From: Actinacidiphila sp. DG2A-62
GTDB lineage: Bacteria > Actinomycetota > Actinomycetes > Streptomycetales > Streptomycetaceae
Reading direction: 5' to 3'
Length of the DNA: 64,000 nt
Assembly: GCF_035825295.1 (NCBI RefSeq)
Contig: NZ_JAYMGI010000002.1
Coordinates: forward strand, 5,261,501-5,325,500
Below, one piece after another: positions 10,447-18,674 of the stretch. The notes under the pieces are model-generated. The model did not search any database and was not told the origin of the DNA. It worked only from the letters and a program-made list of their open reading frames with translations. Position numbers and translations under genes: made by a program. How positions within the stretch are numbered: position 1 is the stretch's first letter; every line of letters begins with the position of its first letter.

Positions 10447-11547
10447 GTGCGCGCGGTCGGTTTCGACGTCAACGGCGGTCCCGAGGTGCTGCGGCCCGTG
10501 GAGGTGCCGGTGCCGGTCCCGGGCCCCGGTGAGGTGCTGATCCGGGTCGCGTACGCGGGCGTCAACCACGGCGAGGTGCGGCACCGGCTGGGCGACTTCG
10601 GCGCACCCGACGGCATCGCCGTTCCCGGGTTCGAGGTCTCCGGCGAGATCGCCGAGGTCGGGCCCGACGTGGCCGGCGCGGCCCTCGGCGACCCGGTCGC
10701 CGCCTACCTCCCCGACGGCGGCGGCTACGCGGAGTACGCGGTCGCGCCCGCGGTGTTCGCCTTCCCGCTGGACGGCGTGTCGCTGCGCGACGGCGGCGGC
10801 GCGGGGCTCGGGCTCACCACCGCCTACGGGCTGCTGACCGGCGCGGCGCGGCTGGCCGCCGGCGACTCGGTCCTCATCCACGCGGCGGCCGGCGGGGTCG
10901 GCTCGGCCGCCGCCCAGATGGCCCGCGCGCTCGGCGCCGCCCGGGTGCACGGCACGGTCGGCTCGGCCGCGAAGACGGACTACGCGAAGCGGTTCGGGTA
11001 CGACGCGGTGCACCTGCGCGAGGACTTCGCGGCGGCGTTCGCGGGGACGGCGGCGGGGACGTACGGCGAGGTGTCCGCCGGGTCCGCGGGGAGGTACGGC
11101 GAGGCGTCGGCCGGATCGGCGGCGGGAGCGTTTGCGCGGGCGTACGCCGGTCTCGACGCCGGCCTCGACGACGGCGGCGCCGGCTTCGACGTCGTGCTGG
11201 ACCCGGTCGGCGGCCCGGCCCGGCTGGCCGGCCTGGCGGCCCTCGCGCCCTTCGGCCGGCTGGTCGTCTACGGCGAGGCGGCCCGCCGCCCCGACCTCAG
11301 CGTCCCGGTGCGCGGCCTGCGGGAGAACAACCGCTCCGTGGCCGGCTACGACATCCGCGACCTCGCCCGCCGCGCACCCGGCACGGTGCGCTCCCACGCC
11401 CTGGCCGCGCTCTCCCTGCTCACCTCGGGCGCGATCCGCGTCGACGTCACCTCCGAGCTGCCGCTGGCCGAGGCCGCGCGGGCCCACGAGGTGCTCCAGG
11501 CCGGCGCGAACGTCGGCAAGACGCTGCTCGCGGTCCGCCCCGCCTGA
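10447..11547 (+). CDS. Zinc-independent quinone oxidoreductase (MDR superfamily)
   Basis: 366-residue medium-chain dehydrogenase/reductase of the QOR type. The N-terminal GroES-like part (RAVGFDVNGGPEVLRPVEVP, YAGVNHGEVRHR) lacks the zinc-ligand Cys/His set of alcohol dehydrogenases. The NADPH fold carries IHAAAGGVGSAAAQMARALGA and the family end is LPLAEAARAHEVLQAGANVGK. An extra ~30-residue Ala/Gly/Tyr-rich repeat insert (AGTYGEVSAGSAGRYGEASA region, bases ~11,040-11,165) interrupts the C-terminal half and is probably a surface loop. GTG at 10447 is chosen because AGGAGAGGAG lies just upstream. It is opposed in direction to the response regulator and kinases that flank it. Confidence 0.88.
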   Translation: MRAVGFDVNGGPEVLRPVEVPVPVPGPGEVLIRVAYAGVNHGEVRHRLGDFGAPDGIAVPGFEVSGEIAEVGPDVAGAALGDPVAAYLPDGGGYAEYAVAPAVFAFPLDGVSLRDGGGAGLGLTTAYGLLTGAARLAAGDSVLIHAAAGGVGSAAAQMARALGAARVHGTVGSAAKTDYAKRFGYDAVHLREDFAAAFAGTAAGTYGEVSAGSAGRYGEASAGSAAGAFARAYAGLDAGLDDGGAGFDVVLDPVGGPARLAGLAALAPFGRLVVYGEAARRPDLSVPVRGLRENNRSVAGYDIRDLARRAPGTVRSHALAALSLLTSGAIRVDVTSELPLAEAARAHEVLQAGANVGKTLLAVRPA

Positions 11548-11699
11548 CCGCCCGGCGAGAAGCACGCCGCGGGCGTACCGCGGGCCGGAGGCGTACCGCG
11601 CGCCGCAGGCGTACCGCGGGCCGGGGGCGTCCCGCCCCGAGAGGGGGCCGGGGGACTCGCGCGGCCGGTCCCGCGCGGGCCCCGCCGACCCGCCGGGGG

Positions 11700-13178
11700 T
11701 CAGGAACGCCAGGGCAGCTCGGCGGTGATGCGGGTCGGTCCGCCGCGCGGGGAGTCCACGACGAGCACGCCGTCGACGGAGTCCAGCCGCTCGGCGAGTC
11801 CCGCCAGGCCGGAGCCCGCGTCGGCGGACGCGCCGCCCCGGCCGTCGTCGCCGACGTGCAGCATCAGCCGGTCCTCGACCTGCCAGACGTCGACCCAGGC
11901 GCGCGAGCCGCCGCTGTGCTTGGAGACGTTCTGCAGCAGCTCGGAGACGGTGAAGTAGGCGATGCCCTCGATCGCCGGCACCGGCCGGGCCTGGCAGGTC
12001 GACCGTGACGGTCACCGGGACCGTGCAGCGCGCCGCGACCGCGGACAGCGCCGGGCCGAGCCCGCGGTCGGTGAGGATCGCCGGGTGGATGCCGCGGGCG
12101 AGGTCGCGCAGCTCCTGCAGGGCGATCTTCACCTCGCCGTGCGCCTCCTCGACCATCGCCGCGCCCGCCTTCGGGTCCTCCAGCAGCTTCTCCTTGGCCA
12201 GGCCGAGGTCCATCGCGAGGGCGACCAGGCGGGCCTGGGCGCCGTCGTGCAGGTCGCGCTCGATCCGCCGCAGGTCGGCGGCCGCGGTGTCGACGACCAC
12301 CCCGCGGTCCGACTCCAGTTCGGTGACGCGGGAGGCCAGCCGGGACGGCCCGAGCAGCCCGCTCACCATGAACCGGTCCACGTGCGCCATGCCGCGGATC
12401 AGCCACGGCCCCGCCAGCACCAGCGCGCCGCCGACCACCACGCACAGCAGCATGTCCGCGGGGGTGTGCAGCCACCAGCCGTGCCGGCCGTCGTCACTGC
12501 CGTAGACCTGGAGGCCGTCCTGCCCGAAGTAGACCGGGAACACCCACCGCCACAGCGGGTAGGTCAGCAGCCCCCAGCCGTAGACCAAAAAACTGACCGA
12601 CACCGAGAAGGTGGCGATGCCCCACGGGAAGTGCAGCAGGCAGTACGCCACGTGCCGCCAGTTCGTGCCGCTGCCCAGCTGCGCGCCGAGGCGGCCGAGC
12701 AGCCCCCGGTCCCGGCGGGCGGCCGGCCCGGCTCCTCGACGTCCAGCCAGAGCAGCGCGCGCGCCCTGGACCGCTCCACCCGGCCGACCGCGCGGCAGCC
12801 GGCCAGCGCGAGCGCCAGCAGCGGCAGCCCGACGAAGGTCACCAGCAGGCCCGCGCCCACCGCCAGCATCGTGACCGTCCAGACGAAGCCGACCAGGCAC
12901 ATCGGGAGGTTCAGCAGCAGGTAGCCGAACTCGCGCCAGGTCCGCGCCTCGAAGGGGGCGCGGAGCACCGGGGGCAGCCGGTGCGGGCGGGCCTCGCGGC
13001 GCGGGCCCTGGCCGGGCAGGTCGCCGTCGCGCAGGTCGCGGTCGGACAGGTCGCGGTCGGACAGGTCGCGGTCGCGCGGGTCACGGTCGCGCAGGTTCCG
13101 GCCGGTGCCGGTGCCGGTGCCGGTGCTCCCGGTGTGGCGCTCGGATGCGCGTTCCTGCGGCGAGAAGCCGTACGCCAT
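11700..13178 (-). pseudogene. Membrane sensor histidine kinase, two compensating frameshifts
   Basis: Paralogue of the next gene, but read in three segments. N-terminus from ATG 13178 (membrane segments FGYLLLNLPMCLVGFVWTVTML, ends near LDVEEPG); the middle from about 12,735 to 11,990 in another frame (SGTNWRHVAYCLLHFPWG, then the phospho-His region RRIERDLHDGAQARLVALAM and LARGIHPAILTDRGL); the end (AIEGIAYFTVSELLQNVSKHS and the ATPase G-box region) back in the first frame. The first shift equals one missing base near 12,730, the second one extra base near 11,985. Every segment is well conserved, so either sequencing error or very recent decay. The N-terminal tail holds a DRDLS-type repeat absent from the paralogue. 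As printed, translation would stop at 12,564. Confidence 0.85.
13009..13102. repeat. 15-bp tandem repeat inside histidine kinase gene
   Basis: A unit close to CAGGTCGCGGTCGGA is repeated about six times with few changes. On the minus strand it encodes the charged DRDLS/DRDLR pentapeptide repeats in the N-terminal cytoplasmic tail of the frameshifted kinase. Confidence 0.8.
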
Positions 13179-13266
13179 GGTCGGGACCGTCCTTTCCGCG
13201 CTGCTCGTCATACGTCCAGGGTGGCCGGAACGCGTGCCCGTACCCATGGTGCGGATCGGCCTCTTC

Positions 13267-13288
13267 GGGGTGGGGTTAGCCCCACCCC
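13267..13288. promoter_or_regulatory. 22-bp perfect inverted repeat, candidate response-regulator site
   Basis: Arms GGGGTGGGG (13267-13275) and CCCCACCCC (13280-13288) surround TTAG, 89 bp upstream of the first kinase's ATG. A near copy lies upstream of the second kinase (14629-14650). Being between the two kinase genes it could also act as a terminator for the upstream one, although it has no U tract. Confidence 0.5.
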
Positions 13289-13367
13289 GGACGCGGCGGT
13301 CCCGGCCCGCGACCGGATCGCGCCCCGGGAGCGGCGACCCCCGGCCGGCTCGCGCCGTGCCCGCGGC

Positions 13368-14573
13368 TCAGCGACGCGGCTGCGCGGTCTTCCGGAAGTC
13401 CCGGTCGCGCCACGGCAGTTCCGCGGTCACCACGGTCGGGCCGCCGACCGGCGAGTTGACGACGAACAGCCCGTCCACCGAGCCCAGCCGCTCGGCGAGG
13501 CCGGCCATGCCGGTGCCGCCCGAGGTGTCCGCGCCGCCCTGCCCGTCGTCCCGCACCTGGATCATCAGCCGGTCGTCGGCGCGCCACACGTCCACCGAGG
13601 CGCTGCGCGCCCTGCTGTGCTTGGAGACGTTCTGCAGCAGCTCGGAGACGGTGAAGTAGGCGATGCCCTCGATCGCCTCGGCCGGCCGCGCCCGCAGGTC
13701 GACGGTGACCGAGACCGGCACGGTGCAGCGCGTGGCCACCGACGACAGCGCCGCGTCCAGGCCGCGGTCGGTGAGGATCGCCGGGTGGATGCCGCGGGCG
13801 AGGTCGCGCAGCTCCTGCAGGGCGATCTTCACCTCGCCGTGCGCGTCGCCCACCATCTTCGCCGCGGCCTCCGGGTCCTCCAGCAGCTTTTCCTTGGCCA
13901 GGCCGAGGTCCATCGCGAGGGCGACCAGGCGGGCCTGGGCGCCGTCGTGCAGGTCGCGCTCGATCCGCCGCAGGTCGGCCGCCGCCGTGTCCACCACGAC
14001 GCCGCGGTCCGACTCCAGCTCGGCGATCCGCCGCTCCAGTTCGTCCGAGGGCTGCAACAGGCCGCGGACCATCGCCCGGTCCACCGTCGTCATGCCCCGG
14101 GACAGGAACGGCAGGATCGGCCACGCCACGAACAGCGAGGTCAGCGTGATCACGAAGGTCACGATGCCCCACGGCAGGCGGGCCGCGAAGTACAGCGCGT
14201 GCCGCCACCCCACCGGGTCCTTCAGCGCCGCCCACAGCCAGCGCAGGAAGCCCATCCGGCCGCGCGGCAGCGGCGTCGGCTCCTCCACGCGCACGCCCAG
14301 CAGATCCCGGGCCCTGGCCCGCTCGACCTTGCCGAGCAGCCGGCAGCCCGCCAGGCCGGCGGCGAGCAGCGGCAGCCCGATGACGGTGACCGCCAGGCCC
14401 AGGCCCACCGACAGCATCGTCACCACGTAGACGAAGCCGACGATCACCATCGGCAGGTTCAGCAGCAGGTAACCGACCTCCTTCCACGTCGCGGTCTCGA
14501 ACGCGAACCGCGGCGGCGGCAGTGGGTCGGTCGTGACGGTGGCGCGGCGGGCGGTCGGCGGCGAGGTGTTCAT
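13368..14573 (-). CDS. Membrane sensor histidine kinase (HisKA_3 type)
   Basis: 401-residue kinase of the NarX/DesK class that pairs with LuxR-type regulators. An N-terminal sensor domain of membrane segments (VGYLLLNLPMVIVGFVYVVTML, GLAVTVIGLPLLAAGLAG, WRHALYFAARLPWGIVTFVITL, SLFVAWPILPFL) is followed by the dimerisation/phospho-acceptor helix with His in IERDLHDGAQARLVALAMDL and a HATPase_c domain (YFTVSELLQNVSKHSRA, VRDDGQGGA, GTGMAGLAERLGSVDG). Intact, and the template against which the frameshifted neighbour is recognised. ATG at 14573 has no strong Shine-Dalgarno. Likely partner of the response regulator at 9.6 kb; the signal is unknown. Confidence 0.92.
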   Translation of the reverse strand: MNTSPPTARRATVTTDPLPPPRFAFETATWKEVGYLLLNLPMVIVGFVYVVTMLSVGLGLAVTVIGLPLLAAGLAGCRLLGKVERARARDLLGVRVEEPTPLPRGRMGFLRWLWAALKDPVGWRHALYFAARLPWGIVTFVITLTSLFVAWPILPFLSRGMTTVDRAMVRGLLQPSDELERRIAELESDRGVVVDTAAADLRRIERDLHDGAQARLVALAMDLGLAKEKLLEDPEAAAKMVGDAHGEVKIALQELRDLARGIHPAILTDRGLDAALSSVATRCTVPVSVTVDLRARPAEAIEGIAYFTVSELLQNVSKHSRARSASVDVWRADDRLMIQVRDDGQGGADTSGGTGMAGLAERLGSVDGLFVVNSPVGGPTVVTAELPWRDRDFRKTAQPRR

Positions 14574-14628
14574 GGGGAGATCGTGCCGGTCCGGGGGCGG
14601 CCGGCGCCATGGGGAGCACGCTCCGGGC

Positions 14629-14650
14629 GGGGTGGGGTTATCCCCCCTTC
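14629..14650. promoter_or_regulatory. Second copy of the GGGGTGGGGTTA dyad
   Basis: GGGGTGGGG-TTAT-CCCCCCTTC, 56 bp upstream of the intact kinase's ATG, shares the core GGGGTGGGGTTA and following CCCC with the perfect dyad at 13267. A repeated upstream element at both kinase genes suggests autoregulation by the cognate response regulator. It also lies on the nuo side of the divergent region. Confidence 0.5.
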
Positions 14651-14754
14651 GAGGGGACTCGGCGCGCCGGGGCGACGCCGCGCCGGCTGTGAGCCGTATC
14701 GCAGTGCGGTACGGCTGTCAGCGCGTTTTCGCCAGGGCCTAGACTCTCCCTCCG

Positions 14755-14761
14755 TATAAAT
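14755..14761 (+). promoter_or_regulatory. Candidate -10 element of the nuo operon
   Basis: TATAAAT is a rare A+T island 46 bp upstream of nuoA. No convincing -35 box is seen 16-18 bases before it, so an activator or alternative sigma factor may be needed. Confidence 0.35.
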
Positions 14762-14806
14762 CGTGCAAAGATCCATCCGGATCGAGAGGGAACGAGGGCG
14801 GACCCA

Positions 14807-15196
14807 GTGGACTCCCACGACCGGTTCCACGGCTACTTCCACGGTTACTCGGTGGTCGGCCTGGTCGCGGTGGTCGGTGTGCTCTTCGTGGTCGCCGCCT
14901 TCGCGGGCGGCCGGCTGCTGCGGCCGGTGGTGCCGACGCAGGAGAAGATGCTCACGTACGAGTGCGGCGTCGACCCGGTCGGCGAGGGCTGGGCGCACAC
15001 CCAGATCCGCTACTACGTCTACGCGTACCTCTACGTGATCTTCGCGGTGGACGCGATCTTCCTCTTCCCGTGGGCCACGGTGTTCGCGATGCCCGGATTC
15101 GGCGGCACGACGCTGGTGGAGATGTTCGTCTTCATCGGCTTCCTGGCGGTCGGGCTGCTGTACGCCTGGAAGAAGGGCGTACTCGAATGGGCGTGA
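14807..15196 (+). CDS. nuoA: NADH-quinone oxidoreductase subunit A
   Basis: Small membrane subunit of complex I, 129 residues with three helices. Diagnostic stretch: KMLTYECGVDPVGEGWAH, holding the conserved YECG Cys on the loop near the quinone site, then RYYVYAYLYVIFAVDAIFLF PWA (the conserved acidic DAIFLFPWA helix). GTG start at 14807. First gene of a ten-gene operon; its last 10 bases overlap nuoB. Confidence 0.96.
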   Translation: MDSHDRFHGYFHGYSVVGLVAVVGVLFVVAAFAGGRLLRPVVPTQEKMLTYECGVDPVGEGWAHTQIRYYVYAYLYVIFAVDAIFLFPWATVFAMPGFGGTTLVEMFVFIGFLAVGLLYAWKKGVLEWA

Positions 15197-15968
15197 ACGA
15201 CAACGGGAACGATGACGGGAACGACGACGTGAGCGGGCAGGTGAACGGCGGCGCGGACGCGGGCGGCGGCGTGGCCGTCGGCGGCGGCGCGGACGCGGGC
15301 GGGCGTGGGCCCGAACTGCTGCCAGAGCCGCGCAGACTGGGCCCGCTGGCCAGGCTCGCCCCCGAGCCGATGAAGGTGGTCCTCAACTGGGGCCGCCGCT
15401 ACAGCCTGTGGGTCTTCAACTTCGGCCTCGCCTGCTGCGCGATCGAGTTCATCGCCGCGTCGATGGCCCGGCACGACTTCATCCGGCTCGGCGTGATCCC
15501 CTTCGCGCCCGGCCCCCGCCAGGCCGACCTGATGGTCGTCTCCGGCACGGTCACCGACAAGATGGCGCCCGCCGTCAAGCGGCTGTACGAGCAGATGCCC
15601 GAGCCGAAGTACGTGATCTCCTTCGGCGCCTGCTCCAACTGCGGCGGCCCGTACTGGGACTCCTACTCGGTGACCAAGGGCGTCGACCAGATCATCCCGG
15701 TCGACGTCTACGTGCCCGGCTGCCCGCCGCGGCCCGAGGCGCTGCTCCAGGGCATCCTCAAGCTCCAGGAGAAGATCGCGCGCGAGTCGCTGGGCGAGCG
15801 GTACGCGGGTGCGGGTGCGGGTGCGGGTGCCGGCGCGGGCGGGGGCGGCGCGAGCCGGCGCGCCCCGGCCGCCGCGGTGACCAGCGGGCTGGTGACCCCG
15901 CCCGCCGGACCCGGCGGCACGGCCGGCCAGCCGAGGACCGTCCCGGTCCGAAGGCGGGGGAGCGATGA
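15187..15968 (+). CDS. nuoB: NADH-quinone oxidoreductase subunit B (stop codon out of frame)
   Basis: Subunit carrying cluster N2, the last iron-sulfur centre before quinone. N2 ligand Cys: tandem C83-C84 (FGLACCAIEF), C149 (GACSNCGG) and C179 (VPGCPPRPEALLQG). The SNCGGPYWDSYSV segment has an extra Cys compared with typical NADH-linked NuoB. The first ~45 residues are a Gly/Asp/Asn linker and the C-terminal end carries a (GCGGGT)4 repeat encoding AGAGAG. In the printed frame there is no stop until 16266, 300 bases inside nuoC. One added base before 15,960 would give ...RRRGER and a TGA overlapping the nuoC ATG (ATGA), so the end is set at 15968. Confidence 0.88.
15805..15828 (+). repeat. (GCGGGT)4 microsatellite in nuoB
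   Basis: Four perfect hexamer copies encode alternating Ala-Gly near the NuoB C-terminus. Hexamer changes keep the frame, so this repeat by itself does not explain the displaced stop. Confidence 0.9.
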
Positions 15969-17164
15969 GCCTGTTCGACCGGCTGCCCGACGCGGCGGCG
16001 GAGGTCTTCGGCGACGGCGCGACCGGCGAACTGGCCTACGACCTGCTGACCGTCGACGTCCCCGCGCAGTCCTGGACCGCCGCGCTGACCATTGCCCGCG
16101 ACGACCTCGGCTGCACCTTCTTCGACTGGCTCAGCGCGGTCGACGAGCCCGGAGCCGGTTTCCGCGTGTGCGCGCACGTGGTCGCGCTGAGCGGGCCGGG
16201 CGGCGCGGCCGAGCCGGGTGGTGCGGGCGGCGGGAGTGGGCCGGGCGGCACGGGCGGCGCGGGTGAGCCGGAGGTCTCCGGGCGTTCCGCGGGCGGTACG
16301 GCTGCCGCGGGCGATACGGCTGGCGCGGGCGGGCCGGCGCGCGTACGGCGCCTGCTGCTGCGGACGACCGTGCCGTACGAGTCCGCCGCGGTGCCGACCG
16401 CGACCGGCGTCTACCCGGGTGCGGCCTGGCACGAGCGCGAGACGCACGAGATGTTCGGCGTGGACTTCCCCGGACACCCGGGGCTGGCCAAGCTGTTGCT
16501 GCCCGAGGAGTTCGAGGGGCACCCGCTGCGCAAGGACTTCGTGCTGGCCGCGCGGGTCGCCAAGGCGTGGCCCGGCGCGAAGGAGCCGGGCGAGTCCCAC
16601 GACGGCGGGCCCAAGCGGCGCCAGATGCTGCCGCCCGGCGTGCCCGACCCGAACGAGTGGGGCCCGCTCAAGGGCCAGCTGCCGCCGGCCCCGGCCCGTA
16701 CGCCCCGCGCGGGCGCGGGTCCGCGCGCCGCGGCGGGCGAGCGGCCGCCGCGACGGATGCGCAGCGCGTCGGCGGGCTCCGCGAGCCAGCAGGAGCAGCA
16801 GGCCGCGCAGCCGCCGACCACTCCGCCGTCCCCGAACACCCCCGCCGCCCCGCCGGCTCCGGACGCGCCCGGTGCCTCCGGCGGCGCCGAGGCCGCGCCG
16901 CCGCGCAAACGCACCGCCGACGCCCCCTGGGAGCAGCCCCGCGAGCCGCGTGAGCCGCGTGAGGCGCGTCCAGAACGCCGCCGCCCGCCTGCCGAGCCGG
17001 GGCCCGAGCCCGCCCCTGAGCCCGGACCCGCGCCTGAGCCCGAGGCCGGGCCCGCGCCTGAGCCCGAGGCCGGACCCGCGCCCGAGCCCCCGCCTGCGAC
17101 CGACCCGGCGTCCGGGACCGATCCCGAGCCGCCCGCCGACCCCCCTGCCGGAGGCACGACGTGA
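15965..17164 (+). CDS. nuoC: NuoC-like 30-kDa subunit with Gly-rich insert and long Pro-rich tail
   Basis: 399 residues, about twice a stand-alone NuoC. The catalytic-arm domain is recognisable at residues 1-80 (LAYDLLTVDVPAQSW, GCTFFDWLSAVDEPG) and 120-210 (RLLLRTTVPYESAAVPTATG, AAWHERETHEMFGVDFPGHP, LLLPEEFEGHPLRKDF), including the family signature WxERExxxMFG. It is interrupted by a Gly/Ala insert at ~80-118. After residue ~235 comes a ~165-residue Pro/Ala/Glu tail with tandem PEPEAGPA repeats. It is not a NuoCD fusion: no 49-kDa (NuoD) sequence follows. ATG overlaps the expected nuoB stop and the TGA overlaps the nuoH GTG. Confidence 0.85.
   Translation: MSLFDRLPDAAAEVFGDGATGELAYDLLTVDVPAQSWTAALTIARDDLGCTFFDWLSAVDEPGAGFRVCAHVVALSGPGGAAEPGGAGGGSGPGGTGGAGEPEVSGRSAGGTAAAGDTAGAGGPARVRRLLLRTTVPYESAAVPTATGVYPGAAWHERETHEMFGVDFPGHPGLAKLLLPEEFEGHPLRKDFVLAARVAKAWPGAKEPGESHDGGPKRRQMLPPGVPDPNEWGPLKGQLPPAPARTPRAGAGPRAAAGERPPRRMRSASAGSASQQEQQAAQPPTTPPSPNTPAAPPAPDAPGASGGAEAAPPRKRTADAPWEQPREPREPREARPERRRPPAEPGPEPAPEPGPAPEPEAGPAPEPEAGPAPEPPPATDPASGTDPEPPADPPAGGTT
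17000..17092 (+). repeat. Tandem repeat encoding PEPEAGPA in nuoC tail
   Basis: Imperfect 24- to 30-bp units of the form GAGCCCGAGGCCGG..CCCGCGCCT repeat three to four times and encode the Pro-Glu-Ala tail of the NuoC-like protein. Confidence 0.75.
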
Positions 17165-18123
17165 ACGACACGCTGGACGTCGTCCTGCGGCTGGTCGCCG
17201 TGCTCGTCGTGTTCCTGGTGTTCCCGCTGCTGGTGGGTCAGACCGAGCACAAGGTGATGGCGCACATGCAGGGCCGGCTCGGCCCGATGTACGCCGGCGG
17301 CTTCCACGGCTGGGCCCAACTCGTCGCCGACGGCGTGAAGTTCGCGCAGAAGGAGGACGTGGTGCCGGCCGACGCCGACCGCCGCGTCTTCCAGCTCGCG
17401 CCGGCCGTCGCCCTGCTGCCGTACCTGCTGGTGCTGATCGCGATCCCGGTCGGCCCCGACGGCTTCGTCGGCCAGGCGCTGGACGCCGGACTGTTCTTCG
17501 TCCTGGCCGTGATGGGCGTCGGCGTGCTCGGCTCGCTGATGGCCGGCTGGGCCTCGGCCAACAAGTTCTCGCTGCTCGGCGGCCTGCGCACGGCCGCCCA
17601 GCTGATGGCGTACGAGCTGCCGATGCTGCTCGCCGCCGCCTCCGTGGCGATGGCCGCCGGCACCCTGTCGCTGCCCGGCATCGTGGAGTCGTATCACTGG
17701 TGGTGGACGCTGTGGCAGCTCGTGGGCGGCCTGGTGTTCTTCACCGCGGGGCTCGCCGAGCTGCAACGGCCGCCGTTCGACATGCCGGTCGCCGACTCCG
17801 AGATCATCTTCGGCGCGTACACCGAGTACACCGGCCTGCGCTTCGCGCTGTTCCTGCTCGCCGAGTACGCCGGCATCGTCGTGCTCAGCGGCCTGACCGC
17901 GGTGCTCTTCCTCGGCGGCTGGCACGGCCCGTGGTCCGGCAGCGTCGGCTGGCTGTGGACGCTGCTGAAGACCGCGGTGCTCTCCTTCGCGGTGATCTGG
18001 CTGCGGGTCAGCTACCCCCGGCTGCGCGAGGACCAGTTGCAGAAGCTCGCCTGGACCGTGCTGATCCCGCTCTCGCTCGCCCAGATCGCCCTGACCGGCG
18101 TCGTGAAGGTGGTGACCTCCTGA
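17161..18123 (+). CDS. nuoH: NADH-quinone oxidoreductase subunit H
   Basis: 320-residue membrane subunit that joins the peripheral arm to the membrane arm and forms part of the quinone tunnel. Diagnostic motifs: EHKVMAHMQGRLGPMYAGGFHGWAQ near the N-terminus, DGVKFAQKEDVVP, and AELQRPPFDMPVADSEIIFG followed by AYTEYTGLRFALFLLAEY. About eight helices. GTG start overlaps the nuoC stop by four bases. The RPPFDMPVADSE form departs slightly from the common NRAPFDLPEAEQE of NADH-linked enzymes, in keeping with a divergent complex I class. Confidence 0.96.
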   Translation: MNDTLDVVLRLVAVLVVFLVFPLLVGQTEHKVMAHMQGRLGPMYAGGFHGWAQLVADGVKFAQKEDVVPADADRRVFQLAPAVALLPYLLVLIAIPVGPDGFVGQALDAGLFFVLAVMGVGVLGSLMAGWASANKFSLLGGLRTAAQLMAYELPMLLAAASVAMAAGTLSLPGIVESYHWWWTLWQLVGGLVFFTAGLAELQRPPFDMPVADSEIIFGAYTEYTGLRFALFLLAEYAGIVVLSGLTAVLFLGGWHGPWSGSVGWLWTLLKTAVLSFAVIWLRVSYPRLREDQLQKLAWTVLIPLSLAQIALTGVVKVVTS

Positions 18124-18125
18124 CC

Positions 18126-18674
18126 ATGGGGATCCCCGGAACCGGTCTGGCCAAGGGCCTGGCCGTCACCCTGCGGACCATGACCAAGCGGTCCGTCACC
18201 GCGCAGTACCCCGACGCGCTGCCCGAACTGCCGCCGCGCAGCCGCGGCGTGATCGCGCTGTTCGAGGAGAACTGCACGGTCTGCATGCTGTGCGCCCGCG
18301 AGTGCCCGGACTGGTGCATCTACATCGACTCGCACAAGGAGACCGTGCCGCCCGCCGCGCCCGGCGGGCGCGAGCGCAGCCGCAACGTCCTCGACCGCTT
18401 CGCCATCGACTTCTCCCTCTGCATGTACTGCGGTATCTGTATCGAGGTGTGCCCTTTCGACGCGCTGTTCTGGTCACCGGAGTTCGAGTACGCCGAGACG
18501 GACATCCTGGACCTCACCCACGAGCGCGACAAACTGCGCGCGTGGATGTGGACGGTGCCCGCGCCGCCGGCCCTCGACCCCGCGGCCGAGGAGCCCAAGG
18601 AGGTGGCCGCCGCCCGCAAGGCCGCGGAGAAGGCCGCCGCGGCCCGCCGCGAGGCGGGGGAGGACGGCACATGA
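18126..18674 (+). CDS. nuoI: NADH-quinone oxidoreductase subunit I
   Basis: Ferredoxin-like subunit carrying two [4Fe-4S] clusters (N6a/N6b). Ligand Cys are C50, C53, C56, C60 (CTVCMLCARECP) and C99, C102, C105, C109 (CMYCGICIEVCP). 182 residues, with an N-terminal amphipathic segment and an Ala/Lys/Glu-rich helical C-terminal tail (about 30 residues). Because the NADH module is absent from this operon, NuoI is the natural docking place for soluble ferredoxin (inference). ATG at 18126, two bases after the nuoH stop. Ends ATGA with nuoJ. Confidence 0.96.
   Translation: MGIPGTGLAKGLAVTLRTMTKRSVTAQYPDALPELPPRSRGVIALFEENCTVCMLCARECPDWCIYIDSHKETVPPAAPGGRERSRNVLDRFAIDFSLCMYCGICIEVCPFDALFWSPEFEYAETDILDLTHERDKLRAWMWTVPAPPALDPAAEEPKEVAAARKAAEKAAAARREAGEDGT

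Noticed and set aside
10402..12900. An 832-residue minus-strand open frame over the kinase and oxidoreductase
   Set aside because: Only its central part is real kinase sequence; the C-terminal 450 residues are antisense of the quinone oxidoreductase.
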